A stretch of DNA of 64,000 bases from Cohnella sp. WQ 127256 (GTDB taxonomy: Bacteria > Bacillota > Bacilli > Paenibacillales > Paenibacillaceae), in NCBI RefSeq assembly GCF_024519285.1, contig NZ_JAMZCY010000008.1, forward strand, positions 1-64,000, written 5' to 3'. The notes under the pieces were generated by a model. The model worked only from the letters and a program-made list of their open reading frames with translations, was not told the origin of the DNA and searched no databases. Numbering within the stretch: position 1 is the stretch's first letter; every line of letters starts with the position of its first letter. Positions 1 to 10,200 of the stretch are shown here, in pieces. The translations under genes were made by a program, and so were the position numbers.

Positions 1-1
1 G

Positions 2-3000
2 TTCACGCCGACTGCTGGCATCAATGATACAACCAATGTCATCACGCTCAACAACGGAGGTGTGGCCGATCTCGCAGGCAATGCAGGTACGGGTACCACC
101 AGCTCCAACAATTACACAATTAATACGGTTGTGCCAACGGCCACCATTGTGGTCTCCGACAATATGCTGATAATCGGCGAAACTTCACTGGTAACGATCA
201 CCTTCTCGGAAGCGGTGACGGGCTTCACCAATGCAGATCTGACGATCGCGAACGGCACGCTGAGCGCTGTCAGTTCATCCGATGGAGGCATTACGTGGAC
301 GGCGACGTTCACGCCAAGTAATAACATAAATGATGCGACCAATGTCATCACACTCGACAACACGGGTGTGCAGAATGCCGTAGGCAATTCGGGAACGGGT
401 AGCACCGACTCCAATAATTACGCGATCGATACGTCGCGACCAACGGCAACCCTTGTAGTAGCCGACACGTCGCTGACCATCGGCGAGACTTCACTGGTGA
501 CGATCACGTTCACGGAAGCGGTGACTGGCTTCACTAATGCAGATCTGTTGATTGATAATGGCACGCTGAGCGCTGTCAGTTCGTCCGATGGAGGCATCAC
601 GTGGACAGCGACACTTACGCCGATTGCTAGCGTCACTGCTGCGACCAATTTCATCAGGCTCGACAACACGGGTGTGTCCGATCTCGCAGGCAATGCAGGT
701 ACGGGTAGCACTGATTCTAACAATTATGCGATCGATATGGTTCGGCCAACAGCCGCTATTGTGTTCGCCGATACGTCGCTGCTTGCCGGTGAGACTTCAC
801 TGGTAACGATCACCTTCTCGGAAGCGGTGACGGGCTTCACGAATGCAGACCTGACGATCTCTAACGGTACACTGAGTGCTGTCAGTTCATCCGATGGAGG
901 CATCACGTGGACGGCAACGTTCACGCCGACTGCTGGCATCAATGATCTGAGCAATGTCATCACACTCGACAACACGGGGGTGTCCGATCTCGCAGGCAAT
1001 GCAGGTGCGGGTAGCACTAATTCTAACAATTATGCGATCGATACGGTTCGTCCAACGGCAACCCTTGTGATCGCTAATGCAGCACTAATCGCCGGCGAGA
1101 CTTCATTGGTAACAATCAGCTTCTCGGAAGCGGTGAGTGGCTTCACAAATGCTGACCTAATGATCGCGAATGGCACGCTAAGTGCTGTCAGTTCATCCGA
1201 TGGAGGTATCACGTGGACGGCGACGTTCACACCAACCGATAGCCTCATTGCTGGAAGTAATCTCATCACGCTCGACAACACGGGTGTGCAGAATGCCGCA
1301 GGTAATACGGGTGCGGGTACCACCGACTCCAATAATTACGCGATCGATACGTCGCGGCCAACGGCAACCATTGTAGTAGCCGATACGTCGCTGACCATCG
1401 GAGAGACCTCATTGGTGACGATCACCTTCACGGAAGCGGTGATTGGCTTCACTAATGATGACCTAACGATCGCGAACGGCACGCTGAGCGCCGTCAGTTC
1501 GTCCGATGGAGGCATCACGTGGACGGCGACGTTTACACCGCAAGCCAACGTAAGTGTAGCGGCCAATCTTATCACGCTCCAAAATAGCGGTGTGCACAAT
1601 AGTACAGGCAATGCGGGACAGGGCACGACGGAATCCAATTCTTATTCTGTCTTCACTGTGCCAGTGTCTACGGATTTGAGCAGTTTGACACTATCGAACG
1701 GTACTTTAAGCCCTATCTTTGCTTCTGGAACCGTAGACTACACTTCTAGTGTACCTAACTCCGTTTCCGAGCTAACTGTAACGGCGAGTGTGTCCGATAA
1801 TCGTGCCACCATGATGGTGAACGATATTCCAGTAATAAGCGGTCAATCGAGTTCCAATATTGTACTGACCGTAGGGTCGAATAAGATTACAGTGCTAGTC
1901 ACCGGACAGAACGGTACAACGAAGACCTATACCCTCACGGTAACACGAGCAACAAGTCAAAGCTCGTCGACAGATGTTGGCGGTGGTTCAAGTACACCTA
2001 TACCTATACCTGTACCTATACCTACGGATGGCAAGTTAACGCTCCCTACAGGTCAATCGAGCCAAGTTAGCTTAGGAGATGCAGTTACGATCTCTATTCC
2101 GAAAGATGCTACAAAGGAAGAATTGAAATTAACAATAAGTAAAGTATTGGATACACAAAACCTTGTAACGAATGTACAAGTTCTAGCAAGCCCGATCTAT
2201 GAAATGCTCAAAAACTTCACGGAAAACTTCAGTAAGCCGATTACGCTGACTTTTGTTTTCGATCCAGCAAGCGTGAAGAAAGATCAAATACCAGTAGTAT
2301 TCTATTATGACGAAGTGAAGAAGGTATGGGTGGAAGTTAAGGGTGGCAAGATCAACTTAAATCAGATTAGCGTAGAGGTTGATCACTTCACGAAGTATGC
2401 GGTATTTGCAGTAGATCAAATAGCTGTTGTGCCCGGACCAGAGCAACCAAAGGACACTACAACGGAAGTTAAATTTAGCGATATTTCTAAACACTGGGCT
2501 GAAATTAGCATCAATCAAGCTGTATACGGTGGCATCGTCAAAGGTTATGCCGACGGCACATTTAAGCCGAATGCAACCGTGACTCGCGCGGAATTCGCGG
2601 TCATGCTAATGAATGCGCTGAAGCCGCAAGGAAATGGAGCGGAGCTGACTTTCTCAGATAACGCGAAGATCGGAGCATGGGCGCAGAAAGCTGTCGCTCA
2701 AGCGTTACAAGCTGGCATTATTAAAGGCAATCAAGACGGAAGCTTCCGTCCGAATGCAGAAGTAACACGTGCGGAGATGGCAGTGATGATTGCCAATGCT
2801 CTTGGACAACCTATCGAAGCGAATGCCACAACTAGCTTCGCAGATGATAAGGACATTCCAGCATGGGCGAAGGGTAGCATTGCAATCGTGAAGCAAGCCG
2901 GCATTGTACAAGGGAACAGCGATAACAATTTCTCCCCTCAAGACAATGCGACAAGAGCAGAGGCTGTAACCGTTCTGCTGAAAATGTTGGCACATAAGAA

Positions 3001-3004
3001 CTAG
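2..3004 (+). CDS. SLH-domain surface protein with tandem Ig-like repeats (5' end outside window)
   Basis: The reading frame is open to the left edge, so the start and signal peptide lie outside the window. The GTG at 62 is only an internal valine. From position 134 there are five full Ig-like domains of 102 residues, each with the pattern GETSLVTI.F.EAV.GFTN and a part of another before them (bacterial Ig type, resembling Big_12). Next come a cadherin-like beta-sandwich (about 1655-1955), a Pro-Ile linker, a beta-rich domain resembling ZU5 that ends in VDHFTKYAVF (about 2030-2420), and three SLH domains (about 2465-3000), each with a TRAE core. SLH domains anchor proteins to pyruvylated cell-wall polymer, so this is a wall-bound surface or adhesin-type protein. 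Its C-terminal 330 residues closely match the paralogues at 28265, 32048 and 35477. The family is secure; the ligand or function is unknown. Confidence 0.9.
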   Translation, partial: FTPTAGINDTTNVITLNNGGVADLAGNAGTGTTSSNNYTINTVVPTATIVVSDNMLIIGETSLVTITFSEAVTGFTNADLTIANGTLSAVSSSDGGITWTATFTPSNNINDATNVITLDNTGVQNAVGNSGTGSTDSNNYAIDTSRPTATLVVADTSLTIGETSLVTITFTEAVTGFTNADLLIDNGTLSAVSSSDGGITWTATLTPIASVTAATNFIRLDNTGVSDLAGNAGTGSTDSNNYAIDMVRPTAAIVFADTSLLAGETSLVTITFSEAVTGFTNADLTISNGTLSAVSSSDGGITWTATFTPTAGINDLSNVITLDNTGVSDLAGNAGAGSTNSNNYAIDTVRPTATLVIANAALIAGETSLVTISFSEAVSGFTNADLMIANGTLSAVSSSDGGITWTATFTPTDSLIAGSNLITLDNTGVQNAAGNTGAGTTDSNNYAIDTSRPTATIVVADTSLTIGETSLVTITFTEAVIGFTNDDLTIANGTLSAVSSSDGGITWTATFTPQANVSVAANLITLQNSGVHNSTGNAGQGTTESNSYSVFTVPVSTDLSSLTLSNGTLSPIFASGTVDYTSSVPNSVSELTVTASVSDNRATMMVNDIPVISGQSSSNIVLTVGSNKITVLVTGQNGTTKTYTLTVTRATSQSSSTDVGGGSSTPIPIPVPIPTDGKLTLPTGQSSQVSLGDAVTISIPKDATKEELKLTISKVLDTQNLVTNVQVLASPIYEMLKNFTENFSKPITLTFVFDPASVKKDQIPVVFYYDEVKKVWVEVKGGKINLNQISVEVDHFTKYAVFAVDQIAVVPGPEQPKDTTTEVKFSDISKHWAEISINQAVYGGIVKGYADGTFKPNATVTRAEFAVMLMNALKPQGNGAELTFSDNAKIGAWAQKAVAQALQAGIIKGNQDGSFRPNAEVTRAEMAVMIANALGQPIEANATTSFADDKDIPAWAKGSIAIVKQAGIVQGNSDNNFSPQDNATRAEAVTVLLKMLAHKN
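134..1663 (+). repeat. Five 306-bp tandem repeats coding Ig-like domains
   Basis: The codon for the proline of PTA starts at 134, 440, 746, 1052 and 1358, an exact 306-bp spacing. A partial unit precedes at 2-133. The units are very similar at DNA level, for example in the stretch coding SAVSSSDGGITWTAT, so copy number may vary by recombination and could be misassembled. Confidence 0.93.
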
Positions 3005-3023
3005 TAATCTAATACAATCGTCA

Positions 3024-3067
3024 AACAAGCTTAGAAGGGTCCATCTGGACTTTTCTAAGCTTGTTTT
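3024..3067 (+). terminator. Rho-independent terminator after the first SLH gene
   Basis: The arms AACAAGCTTAGAA and TTCTAAGCTTGTT pair around a short inner stem (GTCCATCTGGAC) and are followed by a T run. It starts 20 bp after the stop codon. Confidence 0.9.
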
Positions 3068-3202
3068 TTCTCAATGAAGCCATATAGTAGGGTATACTAG
3101 AAAATATAACCTTATAGAAACGATGGTCGTCATGCAAAGGTATGGTCACTTAATGACACTGTAACTATTGCGTTAACAGCATGTGAAGTCGGAGGAGTTG
3201 CA

Positions 3203-5761
3203 ATGATCGTTAGTACGAAATTATATATCCCCCATGTTCGTAACTCGTTGGTATCCCGTCCAAGGCTGATTAGCATGCTAAATGAGGGACTTGATGCCAA
3301 GCTGACGCTTGTTTCCGCGCAGGCCGGTTATGGGAAAACAACTGCGTTAAGTGACTGGGTGAAGCAATGCCGTGCGCCTGTGGCCTGGGTTTCTCTAGAT
3401 AAGCTGGATGATGATTGGATTCAGTTCTGGAGTTATGTCATAGCATCCATTCGGATGAGAGTTCCTGGATTTGGCAAGACGGTTGAGACTCTTCTTGAGA
3501 AAGGCCCTTCCGTACATTATGAGCCGATCATTACTTCGTTATTGAATGAACTGAATAGTTTAACCAGCGAGCTTGTCCTTATTCTCGACGATTTTCACTC
3601 CATCGAACTACCCACAATTTTTCATTCCTTGAGTTATCTGCTGGAGCATTTGCCGCTCCATATTCATCTCTATATCGCAAGTCGTACCGATTTGGCGATA
3701 CCAACCGCAAGGCTTCTGGCAAAAGGTGAGCTACATATTATCAATATGCATGATTTACGGTTTCAATTAGAGGAAGGCGTAGCCTTTTTTCGTGACACGA
3801 TGGGCTTATTGCTAACGAAGGAGCAAGTAACTGAGCTGTTTAATCGAATTGAAGGTTGGGTTAGCGGATTACAGCTGGCTGCGATTTCTCTAAAGCAAAG
3901 TGATAATTTAACGGAGTCCATTCATCGATTTAGCGGCCAACATCATCATATTTCTGATTACTTGCTAGAAGAAGTATTTTATCATCAATCGGAACAGATC
4001 AAAGCCTTTTTGTTGGAAACATCTATTCTAGGACGAATGAATCGTTCTTTATGCCAAGCTGTAACGGGTCAAATGAACTGTCAGGAGCAATTGGAAAGGC
4101 TAGAGCAGCTAAACCTGTTTATTATTCCACTCGACGATAACAGGAGCTGGTATCGGTATCATCACTTGCTTTCGGATTTTTTGCAGCAAATGTTGTTCAG
4201 ATCGGATTCTGTTAAATGGAAGCAAGTGCATATCTCTGCGGCAAATTGGTTGGAGACTCACGGATTTGATGAAGAAGCGGTGGAGCATTATATAGAAGGC
4301 AAACGATATGAGGATGCCGTTCGGTTAATCGAGAAAAATCTACAATTTTTGATGCAATCGAAGACGGTTATATTAAATAGATGGGTATCTGTTATACCGG
4401 AAGATGCCTTTGCAAAGAAGCCGATGGTTGAAATGTTGTATATTTCCGTATTACTAGGAGTCGGAAAATGGGAAGCTGCTTTTGGCAGGGCGGAGCAGGC
4501 TAAGGTCCGTTTTCAGGCACTACAGGGAAAAATGAGCGACGAGGAATGGAACAAAACGATGGGCAATATCTACTTTTTTTGCTCGATCTCCTCGTATCTT
4601 CGTAAAGACTTAGTGCGAACGTCGGAACATTTTGAAGGGGTAGAACGGTATATGCCGGATGGTAGTTTCTTTCAAACAATGGGGCGCAATAGATATCAAG
4701 GTTATGATGCATTTGATGATCATTTGGCGTTTATCAACGATCTTCATGCGGCGGATGTTTTCCTAGCGAAATGGATTCATATATGGGGGAAGAAGTCGAT
4801 ATATCCTTTTATCGGGAGTATCTGTGCTTCTTATAGTAAATTACTGTACGAGTGGAATCGGTTGGAAGAGGCGGAGTTGTGTATCAATCAGGTACTTGGA
4901 CGCAACGATATGCAGCCCTTCGCACGGACTTTGATACATATTGCTATAAGCGCTTCGAGAATTCAGCAAGCCAAAGGTAACTCGAAGCGTGCCTCAGAGT
5001 TGCTCGTACAGTTGAAATTGCAAATTTATTCCCCGGATTATGCATTATTTATGCTGAATATCGAAGCGGAGCAAGCATGTCTATCGCTACGACAAGGTTC
5101 AAACCAAGATGCGCTTGATTGGTTGGAAAGGTGTGGTCTGACGCATAAGGATGAGGTGTCGCTATTTCGTATGGCTGAGTATCTCTCTTTGGCTAGAGTT
5201 CTTGCAGGATGCGGACGAATGGAGGAAGCACTGCACCTACTGGAAAAGCTGTATCTATTATTGTGCAAGGAAGATCGTCTCCGGGATCGGATTAAGGTAT
5301 TGATTATGCAAAGTGTGACGCTTCAACAAGCGGGTCAAACGGAGGCTGCTCTCGAACAGTTGGAGATCGCCTTACTGTTGGCGGAACCAGAAGGGTATAT
5401 CCGCAGCTTTATTGACGAAGGTTCTATTATGGCGGAGATGTTGATTTCTTACTTGGGGGTAAGGCGAGTTAGTCGATTAGGTTATACTTCCTCCGTGTCA
5501 TTAACTTATGTGAAGCAGCTGCTTCAAGCCTTAAATGTCACTTTAGAAGATGGGCTATCTCTTAAAGAAATATTAACCGAGCAGGAAACGAGAATTCTAG
5601 GGTTGATCGCCAGTGGAATGTCAAACAAGGAAATTGCCCAACATTTGATCATCACTACCGAAACCGTAAAGTCGCATATTAAAAATATATATCGAAAGCT
5701 AAGTGCTAGTAATCGCGTAAATGCACTACAGCGAGCTAATGAATTAAACTTTTTAGGTTGA
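3203..5761 (+). CDS. MalT-like LuxR-family transcriptional regulator (STAND ATPase)
   Basis: An 852-residue protein with the layout of the MalT/LAL group. The N-terminal NTPase has a Walker A motif QAGYGKTT at residues 40-47 and a Walker B LVLILDD near 122-128. A TPR-like helical sensor region follows (about 340-780). The last 62 residues are a LuxR helix-turn-helix with LTEQETRILGLIASGMSNKE and the recognition helix TTETVKSHIKNIYRKL. Such proteins bind ATP and an inducer, oligomerise and activate transcription. The start is set by GGAGGAG 5 bp upstream of the ATG. It lies alone between two terminators, among surface-protein genes, which suggests but does not prove that it controls them. The inducer is unknown. 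Confidence 0.92.
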   Translation: MIVSTKLYIPHVRNSLVSRPRLISMLNEGLDAKLTLVSAQAGYGKTTALSDWVKQCRAPVAWVSLDKLDDDWIQFWSYVIASIRMRVPGFGKTVETLLEKGPSVHYEPIITSLLNELNSLTSELVLILDDFHSIELPTIFHSLSYLLEHLPLHIHLYIASRTDLAIPTARLLAKGELHIINMHDLRFQLEEGVAFFRDTMGLLLTKEQVTELFNRIEGWVSGLQLAAISLKQSDNLTESIHRFSGQHHHISDYLLEEVFYHQSEQIKAFLLETSILGRMNRSLCQAVTGQMNCQEQLERLEQLNLFIIPLDDNRSWYRYHHLLSDFLQQMLFRSDSVKWKQVHISAANWLETHGFDEEAVEHYIEGKRYEDAVRLIEKNLQFLMQSKTVILNRWVSVIPEDAFAKKPMVEMLYISVLLGVGKWEAAFGRAEQAKVRFQALQGKMSDEEWNKTMGNIYFFCSISSYLRKDLVRTSEHFEGVERYMPDGSFFQTMGRNRYQGYDAFDDHLAFINDLHAADVFLAKWIHIWGKKSIYPFIGSICASYSKLLYEWNRLEEAELCINQVLGRNDMQPFARTLIHIAISASRIQQAKGNSKRASELLVQLKLQIYSPDYALFMLNIEAEQACLSLRQGSNQDALDWLERCGLTHKDEVSLFRMAEYLSLARVLAGCGRMEEALHLLEKLYLLLCKEDRLRDRIKVLIMQSVTLQQAGQTEAALEQLEIALLLAEPEGYIRSFIDEGSIMAEMLISYLGVRRVSRLGYTSSVSLTYVKQLLQALNVTLEDGLSLKEILTEQETRILGLIASGMSNKEIAQHLIITTETVKSHIKNIYRKLSASNRVNALQRANELNFLG

Positions 5762-5765
5762 AAGT

Positions 5766-5790
5766 ATCCCCCATTTGGGGGATTTTTTTT
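5766..5790 (+). terminator. Terminator after the MalT-like regulator
   Basis: A perfect short hairpin ATCCCCCATTTGGGGGAT with eight T residues, 5 bp after the stop codon. Confidence 0.93.
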
Positions 5791-5838
5791 ATGCCTAATA
5801 GAACGTTAAAATGACAGCTATAGAGGTGACCATAATCA

Positions 5839-5910
5839 ATGAAATATACGGGGCGCATCCTGTCCTTGCTGATTGTTGTCATATGCTCGATAGCGCGGAA
5901 AGCAAAATAA
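5839..5910 (+). CDS. Possible 23-residue membrane peptide
   Basis: An ATG with GAGGTG 10 bp upstream opens a 23-codon frame ending in TAA. It encodes a basic start (MKYTGR), a hydrophobic core (ILSLLIVVICSI) and a basic end (ARKAK). This is the shape of a small single-span membrane peptide, or of a broken signal-peptide remnant. It sits between the regulator's terminator and the HD-GYP gene. Nothing else supports it, so it is a weak call. Confidence 0.25.
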   Translation: MKYTGRILSLLIVVICSIARKAK

Positions 5911-5962
5911 TTGGAAAATCGGAAGGCTAGCGCATTATGGAAACTAGTAAGGAGGGTGAGGA

Positions 5963-6961
5963 ATGGACCACTTGTTAGGTCAAATCGTTAAAAATGAGAT
6001 TACCAACTCGAGGGGATTGACCTTAATCCCAGCGCGATCAGCTCTTAATCAAGATCATATTGAAATATTGAGGAATCATCTTGTAGATCCCATATCCATT
6101 GTGTTCATGTCGGAAGATGAAGAAATCCATAAGCAATCCATTAATCAAGTGGTGAATACGTCGAAGGAACTGTTTCAATCGATTGGAATGTCTGGGAAAA
6201 TTCCATTAATGGAAATAAGAAAAGAAATCCTTCCTTTCGTTCAGCAAGCCTCTAAAAATGAGAATATCTTTCAATTATTTGATATTGTTAAAGCAACGGA
6301 CGAGTACACTTATCAGCATAATGTTGGGGTTGGCATATTATCTACTCTAATTGGTAGATGGTTAAATTTTACAGATCTTGAAATTGCGACATTATCCCTT
6401 GCAGCTACTTTACATGACGTTGGCAAAGTTAAGGTCCCGATTGAACTATTAAATAAGCCTGGTAAATTATCTGATGAGGAGTTCGCATTAGTTAAAAAAC
6501 ACACGATTTATGGATACGAGATGTTAAAGGACACGATAGGTTTGAACCATAGAATCCCACTAGTAGCCCTTCAACATCATGAACGTAATGATGGTAAAGG
6601 CTACCCCTTAGGCTTAAAAGAGGAAAAGGTAGATTTGTTCAGTAAAATCGTAGCGGTCGCTGACATCTTCCATGCCATGTCTTCCTACCGGCCTTATCAC
6701 GAGCCTCTTCCATTCCATGAAATCGTTAGTCAAATGAGGAGAGGGACTTTTGGAGCTCTTGATCCGACCGTTGTTTCCGTGTTTCTTAATAACATCGTGA
6801 AGAGAATGATAGGTGAAAATGTGATTTTATCGGATGGGACAATAGGCGAGGTCATCTCACTGAATCCTCATAACATAGAGACTCCATTCATTAAAGTCAA
6901 CGATGAGTTTATAGACTTGAGTAAACGAACGGATATACAGATAAAAGAAATAAGAATTTGA
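5963..6961 (+). CDS. HD-GYP domain protein, probable c-di-GMP phosphodiesterase
   Basis: A 332-residue protein. The HD-GYP domain spans about residues 105-285: HD at 151-152 in LHDVGKVKVP, His180, the HH pair at 205-206, the signature GKGYP at 211-215 and Asp234 in VAVADIFHAM. The metal ligands and the GYP loop used by active c-di-GMP phosphodiesterases are all present. The first 100 residues match no domain I recognise, and there is no receiver domain or membrane segment, so it is a cytoplasmic enzyme with an unknown input. The start follows a strong AAGGAGGGTGAGG. Its place between a LuxR regulator and large wall proteins fits control of a surface or biofilm lifestyle, but that is inference. 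Confidence 0.92.
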   Translation: MDHLLGQIVKNEITNSRGLTLIPARSALNQDHIEILRNHLVDPISIVFMSEDEEIHKQSINQVVNTSKELFQSIGMSGKIPLMEIRKEILPFVQQASKNENIFQLFDIVKATDEYTYQHNVGVGILSTLIGRWLNFTDLEIATLSLAATLHDVGKVKVPIELLNKPGKLSDEEFALVKKHTIYGYEMLKDTIGLNHRIPLVALQHHERNDGKGYPLGLKEEKVDLFSKIVAVADIFHAMSSYRPYHEPLPFHEIVSQMRRGTFGALDPTVVSVFLNNIVKRMIGENVILSDGTIGEVISLNPHNIETPFIKVNDEFIDLSKRTDIQIKEIRI

Positions 6962-7262
6962 TTCATGCAGTTGTGGTGTTGTCAGCGCTGGTGCCATGGT
7001 CGGAGATGTAGGATCAGAAACTGATCCTATTGGGGCTGAAGACCTTTGCGAGTAGTGGTATTACCAGCGAACCGATAACACGGTAAAATTTACGTTAGTG
7101 AAATAGGATCAAATATTATATCAGCTGCAAAAAAACCGCGAAGGCTTAATGCTACGCGGTTTTTCGCTTTTTTTAGCTAAAATCTTTTATTATTCTTTCA
7201 TTCGCCTTCGCTACAATTAATTTAATAGAAACTGAAAGAGAGAGTAAATAGGAGGCAAATTA
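6962..7262 (+). other. Intergenic region before the GLUG/SLH gene
   Basis: There is no convincing gene. A 9-bp inverted repeat with a 3-base loop (TAGGATCAG/CTGATCCTA) lies at 7009-7029 and lacks a T run. A terminator follows at 7131-7174. A candidate -10 box TACAAT lies at 7212-7217, without a convincing -35. GGAGG at 7251-7255 serves the next ATG. Confidence 0.5.
7131..7174 (+). terminator. Terminator downstream of the HD-GYP gene
   Basis: The 10-bp arms AAAAACCGCG and CGCGGTTTTT surround a 14-base loop and are followed by T-rich sequence. It lies 170 bp after the stop, so the HD-GYP transcript would have a long 3' end. Confidence 0.88.
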
Positions 7263-10200
7263 ATGAATAGAAGAGGTTTGAATAGGGCGACAGTTGTGCT
7301 CATTGTTATCAGTATGATTGCAGGGATGCTTCTGACCATGGGGATGCCCAAAGCGGTGTATGCGGAAGAAGATACCGTGAACTTCTCAGGAGGGGAAGGT
7401 ACTCTCGAGAATCCCTATAAAGTGGCTACTGCGTTGGAATTAAGCCATGTCAATATTCCAGGGCCGGGAGCGTATTTCGAACAGGCAGCACATATTGAAT
7501 TGACCGGGAATTGGATGCCGCTCGGGACATTCCGCGGTATCTATGACGGTAATGATTTCATTGTCTCAAATATGACGATTAATTCTTCGGAAAATAAAGT
7601 GGGATTATTTTCAGAGTTATCCAGCGGGGCTGTGTTGAAAAATATCAAACTGGACAATTTCAATATTAACACAACGGGCGTTGACTCCTTTGTAGGTAGT
7701 CTGGTTGGACACATAAATGTCAATGCAACAATCCGCGATAGTACAAGCAGCGGGGTGATCACTTTTACGGATTCAAACTATGTAGGTGGTCTGGCCGGCT
7801 ATAATGAAGGGTCTGTGAGTGAGAGCTCCAGTAAAGCTACTATTACAAGCTTGGGCAGTGATAATTTTAGCGCAGGTGGCCTAGTCGGCTCCAATTCCGG
7901 AACGATCAGCGGCAGTAACACCAGTGGGTCTTTAACGGTTAATCATCAGCAGGCCTATGCTGGGGGTTTGGTCGGAACGAATTCAGGAAGCGTCAATGAT
8001 AGCGGAAGCAGCAACACAGTAACGGCTGGGGATATTGCTTCGGTGGGCGGCTTGGTCGGTAACAATTTCTCAAACGGAACGATTAGTGGCAGCTATAGTA
8101 CCGGTAGCGTTAGCGGGAATACAAATTCAGTTGTAGGTGGTCTGATTGGCAGAAATTCAGGCAGTATCAATGGCAGCTACAGTACTGGCAGTGCCATCGC
8201 CGGGTCAGGTGGAATGGCTGGAGGATTAATTGGTTACAAAGCTAACGGGTCTATCGACAACAGCTACAGTACTGGCAATGCAAGCGGCAACGGAGCTGTA
8301 TTCGTAGGCGGACTGGTTGGATTTAACAGCGGCGGAGACGTCAGTAACAGCTACAGCACAGGTAGTGCAAGCGGGGGAACGGATGCTAATGGTGGCTTGA
8401 TTGGTTTCAAGCAAGGGGTGGGGGATGTCAATAATAGTTATTATTATAGTACGGGGGGAATCACATCGAATGGAGGAACACCCAAAAATGCTGCGGAGCT
8501 GATGCAGCAGACGACCTTCTCATCGTGGAATTTCAATACGATCTGGAGAATTGCAGAGGGGTACACGTATCCTTCTCTCATCTGGCAGCCGTTATCGGCG
8601 AATGAGTCTACTGCTTTCGATTATAGAGACTTAACCTGGAATTTTATTAAGGGTGTGAACAGCACAGAAAATGATGTGACGGAAGATCTCAACCTTCCAG
8701 CAATTGGACCTGCGGGCTCAACGATTATGTGGAGCGTGTCGCAGTCGGGCTTGATTAATACCGGAACCGGCAAAGTAACGAGAGCGACCGATGACGATCA
8801 TGAAGTTACTTTGACAGCTACGATTAGCAAGTCGGGAGGGTTGACGCGTACAAAGCAATTTATCTTGACTGTGATCGAGGCGCCTAACAATAAGCCTAGC
8901 CGAAGGCCAACCGTAAATGCTACGGCGACGGCAAAAGTAACCGTAAACACGGAGTATTCGATCGATCTTTCAACGATCTTCGAAGATGTGGATGGCGACC
9001 CGCTGAGCTACTTTGTATCGATAGAGGGCACGGCAGCGGAAATAGCGGCTACGGCCTATACGTATACACCAACAGCGGCAGGCACAGTAACACTGGTCTT
9101 TACGGTTAGCGATGGTGAAGAATTGTCCAACGATACCTATACGGTGGAGTTAACGGCTAATACGATGCCTGTTCGTAAAGCGGACGTAACTGCAACGGAT
9201 GAAGTCGCATTGACAGTCAACGCGCCGTATACGCTAGATCTTTCCACAGTTTTTGAGGATGCGGATGGTGAAGGACTGACTTACAAGGTATCCGTAAATG
9301 GAGCGACGGCGGTAACGGCGATTACGGCCTATACGTACACGCCGACTACGGCAGGTACAGTAACGTTAGTCTTTACAGCGAACGATGGAACGATAGATTC
9401 CATTGACACATACACGGTGGAGCTAACGGTCAACACGGTACCTGTTCGTCAAGCGGACGTGGGTGCGACAGCAGAAGCGATTGTTACGGTGAACACGCCG
9501 TATACGCTTGATCTTGCTACTGTTTTTGAAGATGCAGACGGCGACGGAATGACTTATAAGGTAGTTGTAGATGGAGCGGCGGCTGTAGTGGCTGACGAGA
9601 ATTATACGTACACGCCGGTTGTGGCAGGTACAGTAACGGTAGTCTTTACCGCGAACGACGGAACGATAGATTCCACAGACACATACACGGTGGAGCTTAC
9701 GGTCAACACGGTGCCTGTTCGTCAAGCGGACGTGGGTGCGACAGCAGAAGCCATTGTGACGGTGAACACGCCGTATACGCTTGATCTTACCACGGTTTTT
9801 GAAGATGCAGACGGCGACGGATTGACTTACAAGGTAGCTGTAGATGGAGCGGTGGCTGTAGTGGCTAACGAGAATTATACGTACACGCCGACTACGGCAG
9901 GTACAGTAACGTTAGTCTTTATCGCGAACGACGGAACGATAGATTCCACAGACACATACACGGTGGAACTTACGGTCAACACTGTGCCTGTTCGTCAAGC
10001 GGACGTGGGTGCGACAGCAGAAGCGATTGTGACGGTGAACACGCCGTATACGCTTGATCTTACCACGGTTTTTGAAGATGCGGACGGCGACGGACTGACT
10101 TACAAGGTAGCTGTAGATGGAGCGGTGGCTGTAGTGGCTAACGAGAATTATACGTACACGCCGACTACGGCAGGTACAGTAACGTTAGTCTTTATCGCGA

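Noticed and set aside
112..1638. Series of minus-strand frames of about 100 codons, one per repeat unit
   Set aside because: They are antisense shadows of the 306-bp coding repeats: same period, no ribosome sites, no protein-like features. The plus-strand frame is continuous and has clear domains.
7009..7029. Short perfect hairpin as a terminator of the HD-GYP gene
   Set aside because: There is no T run after it; the hairpin at 7131-7174 has one.
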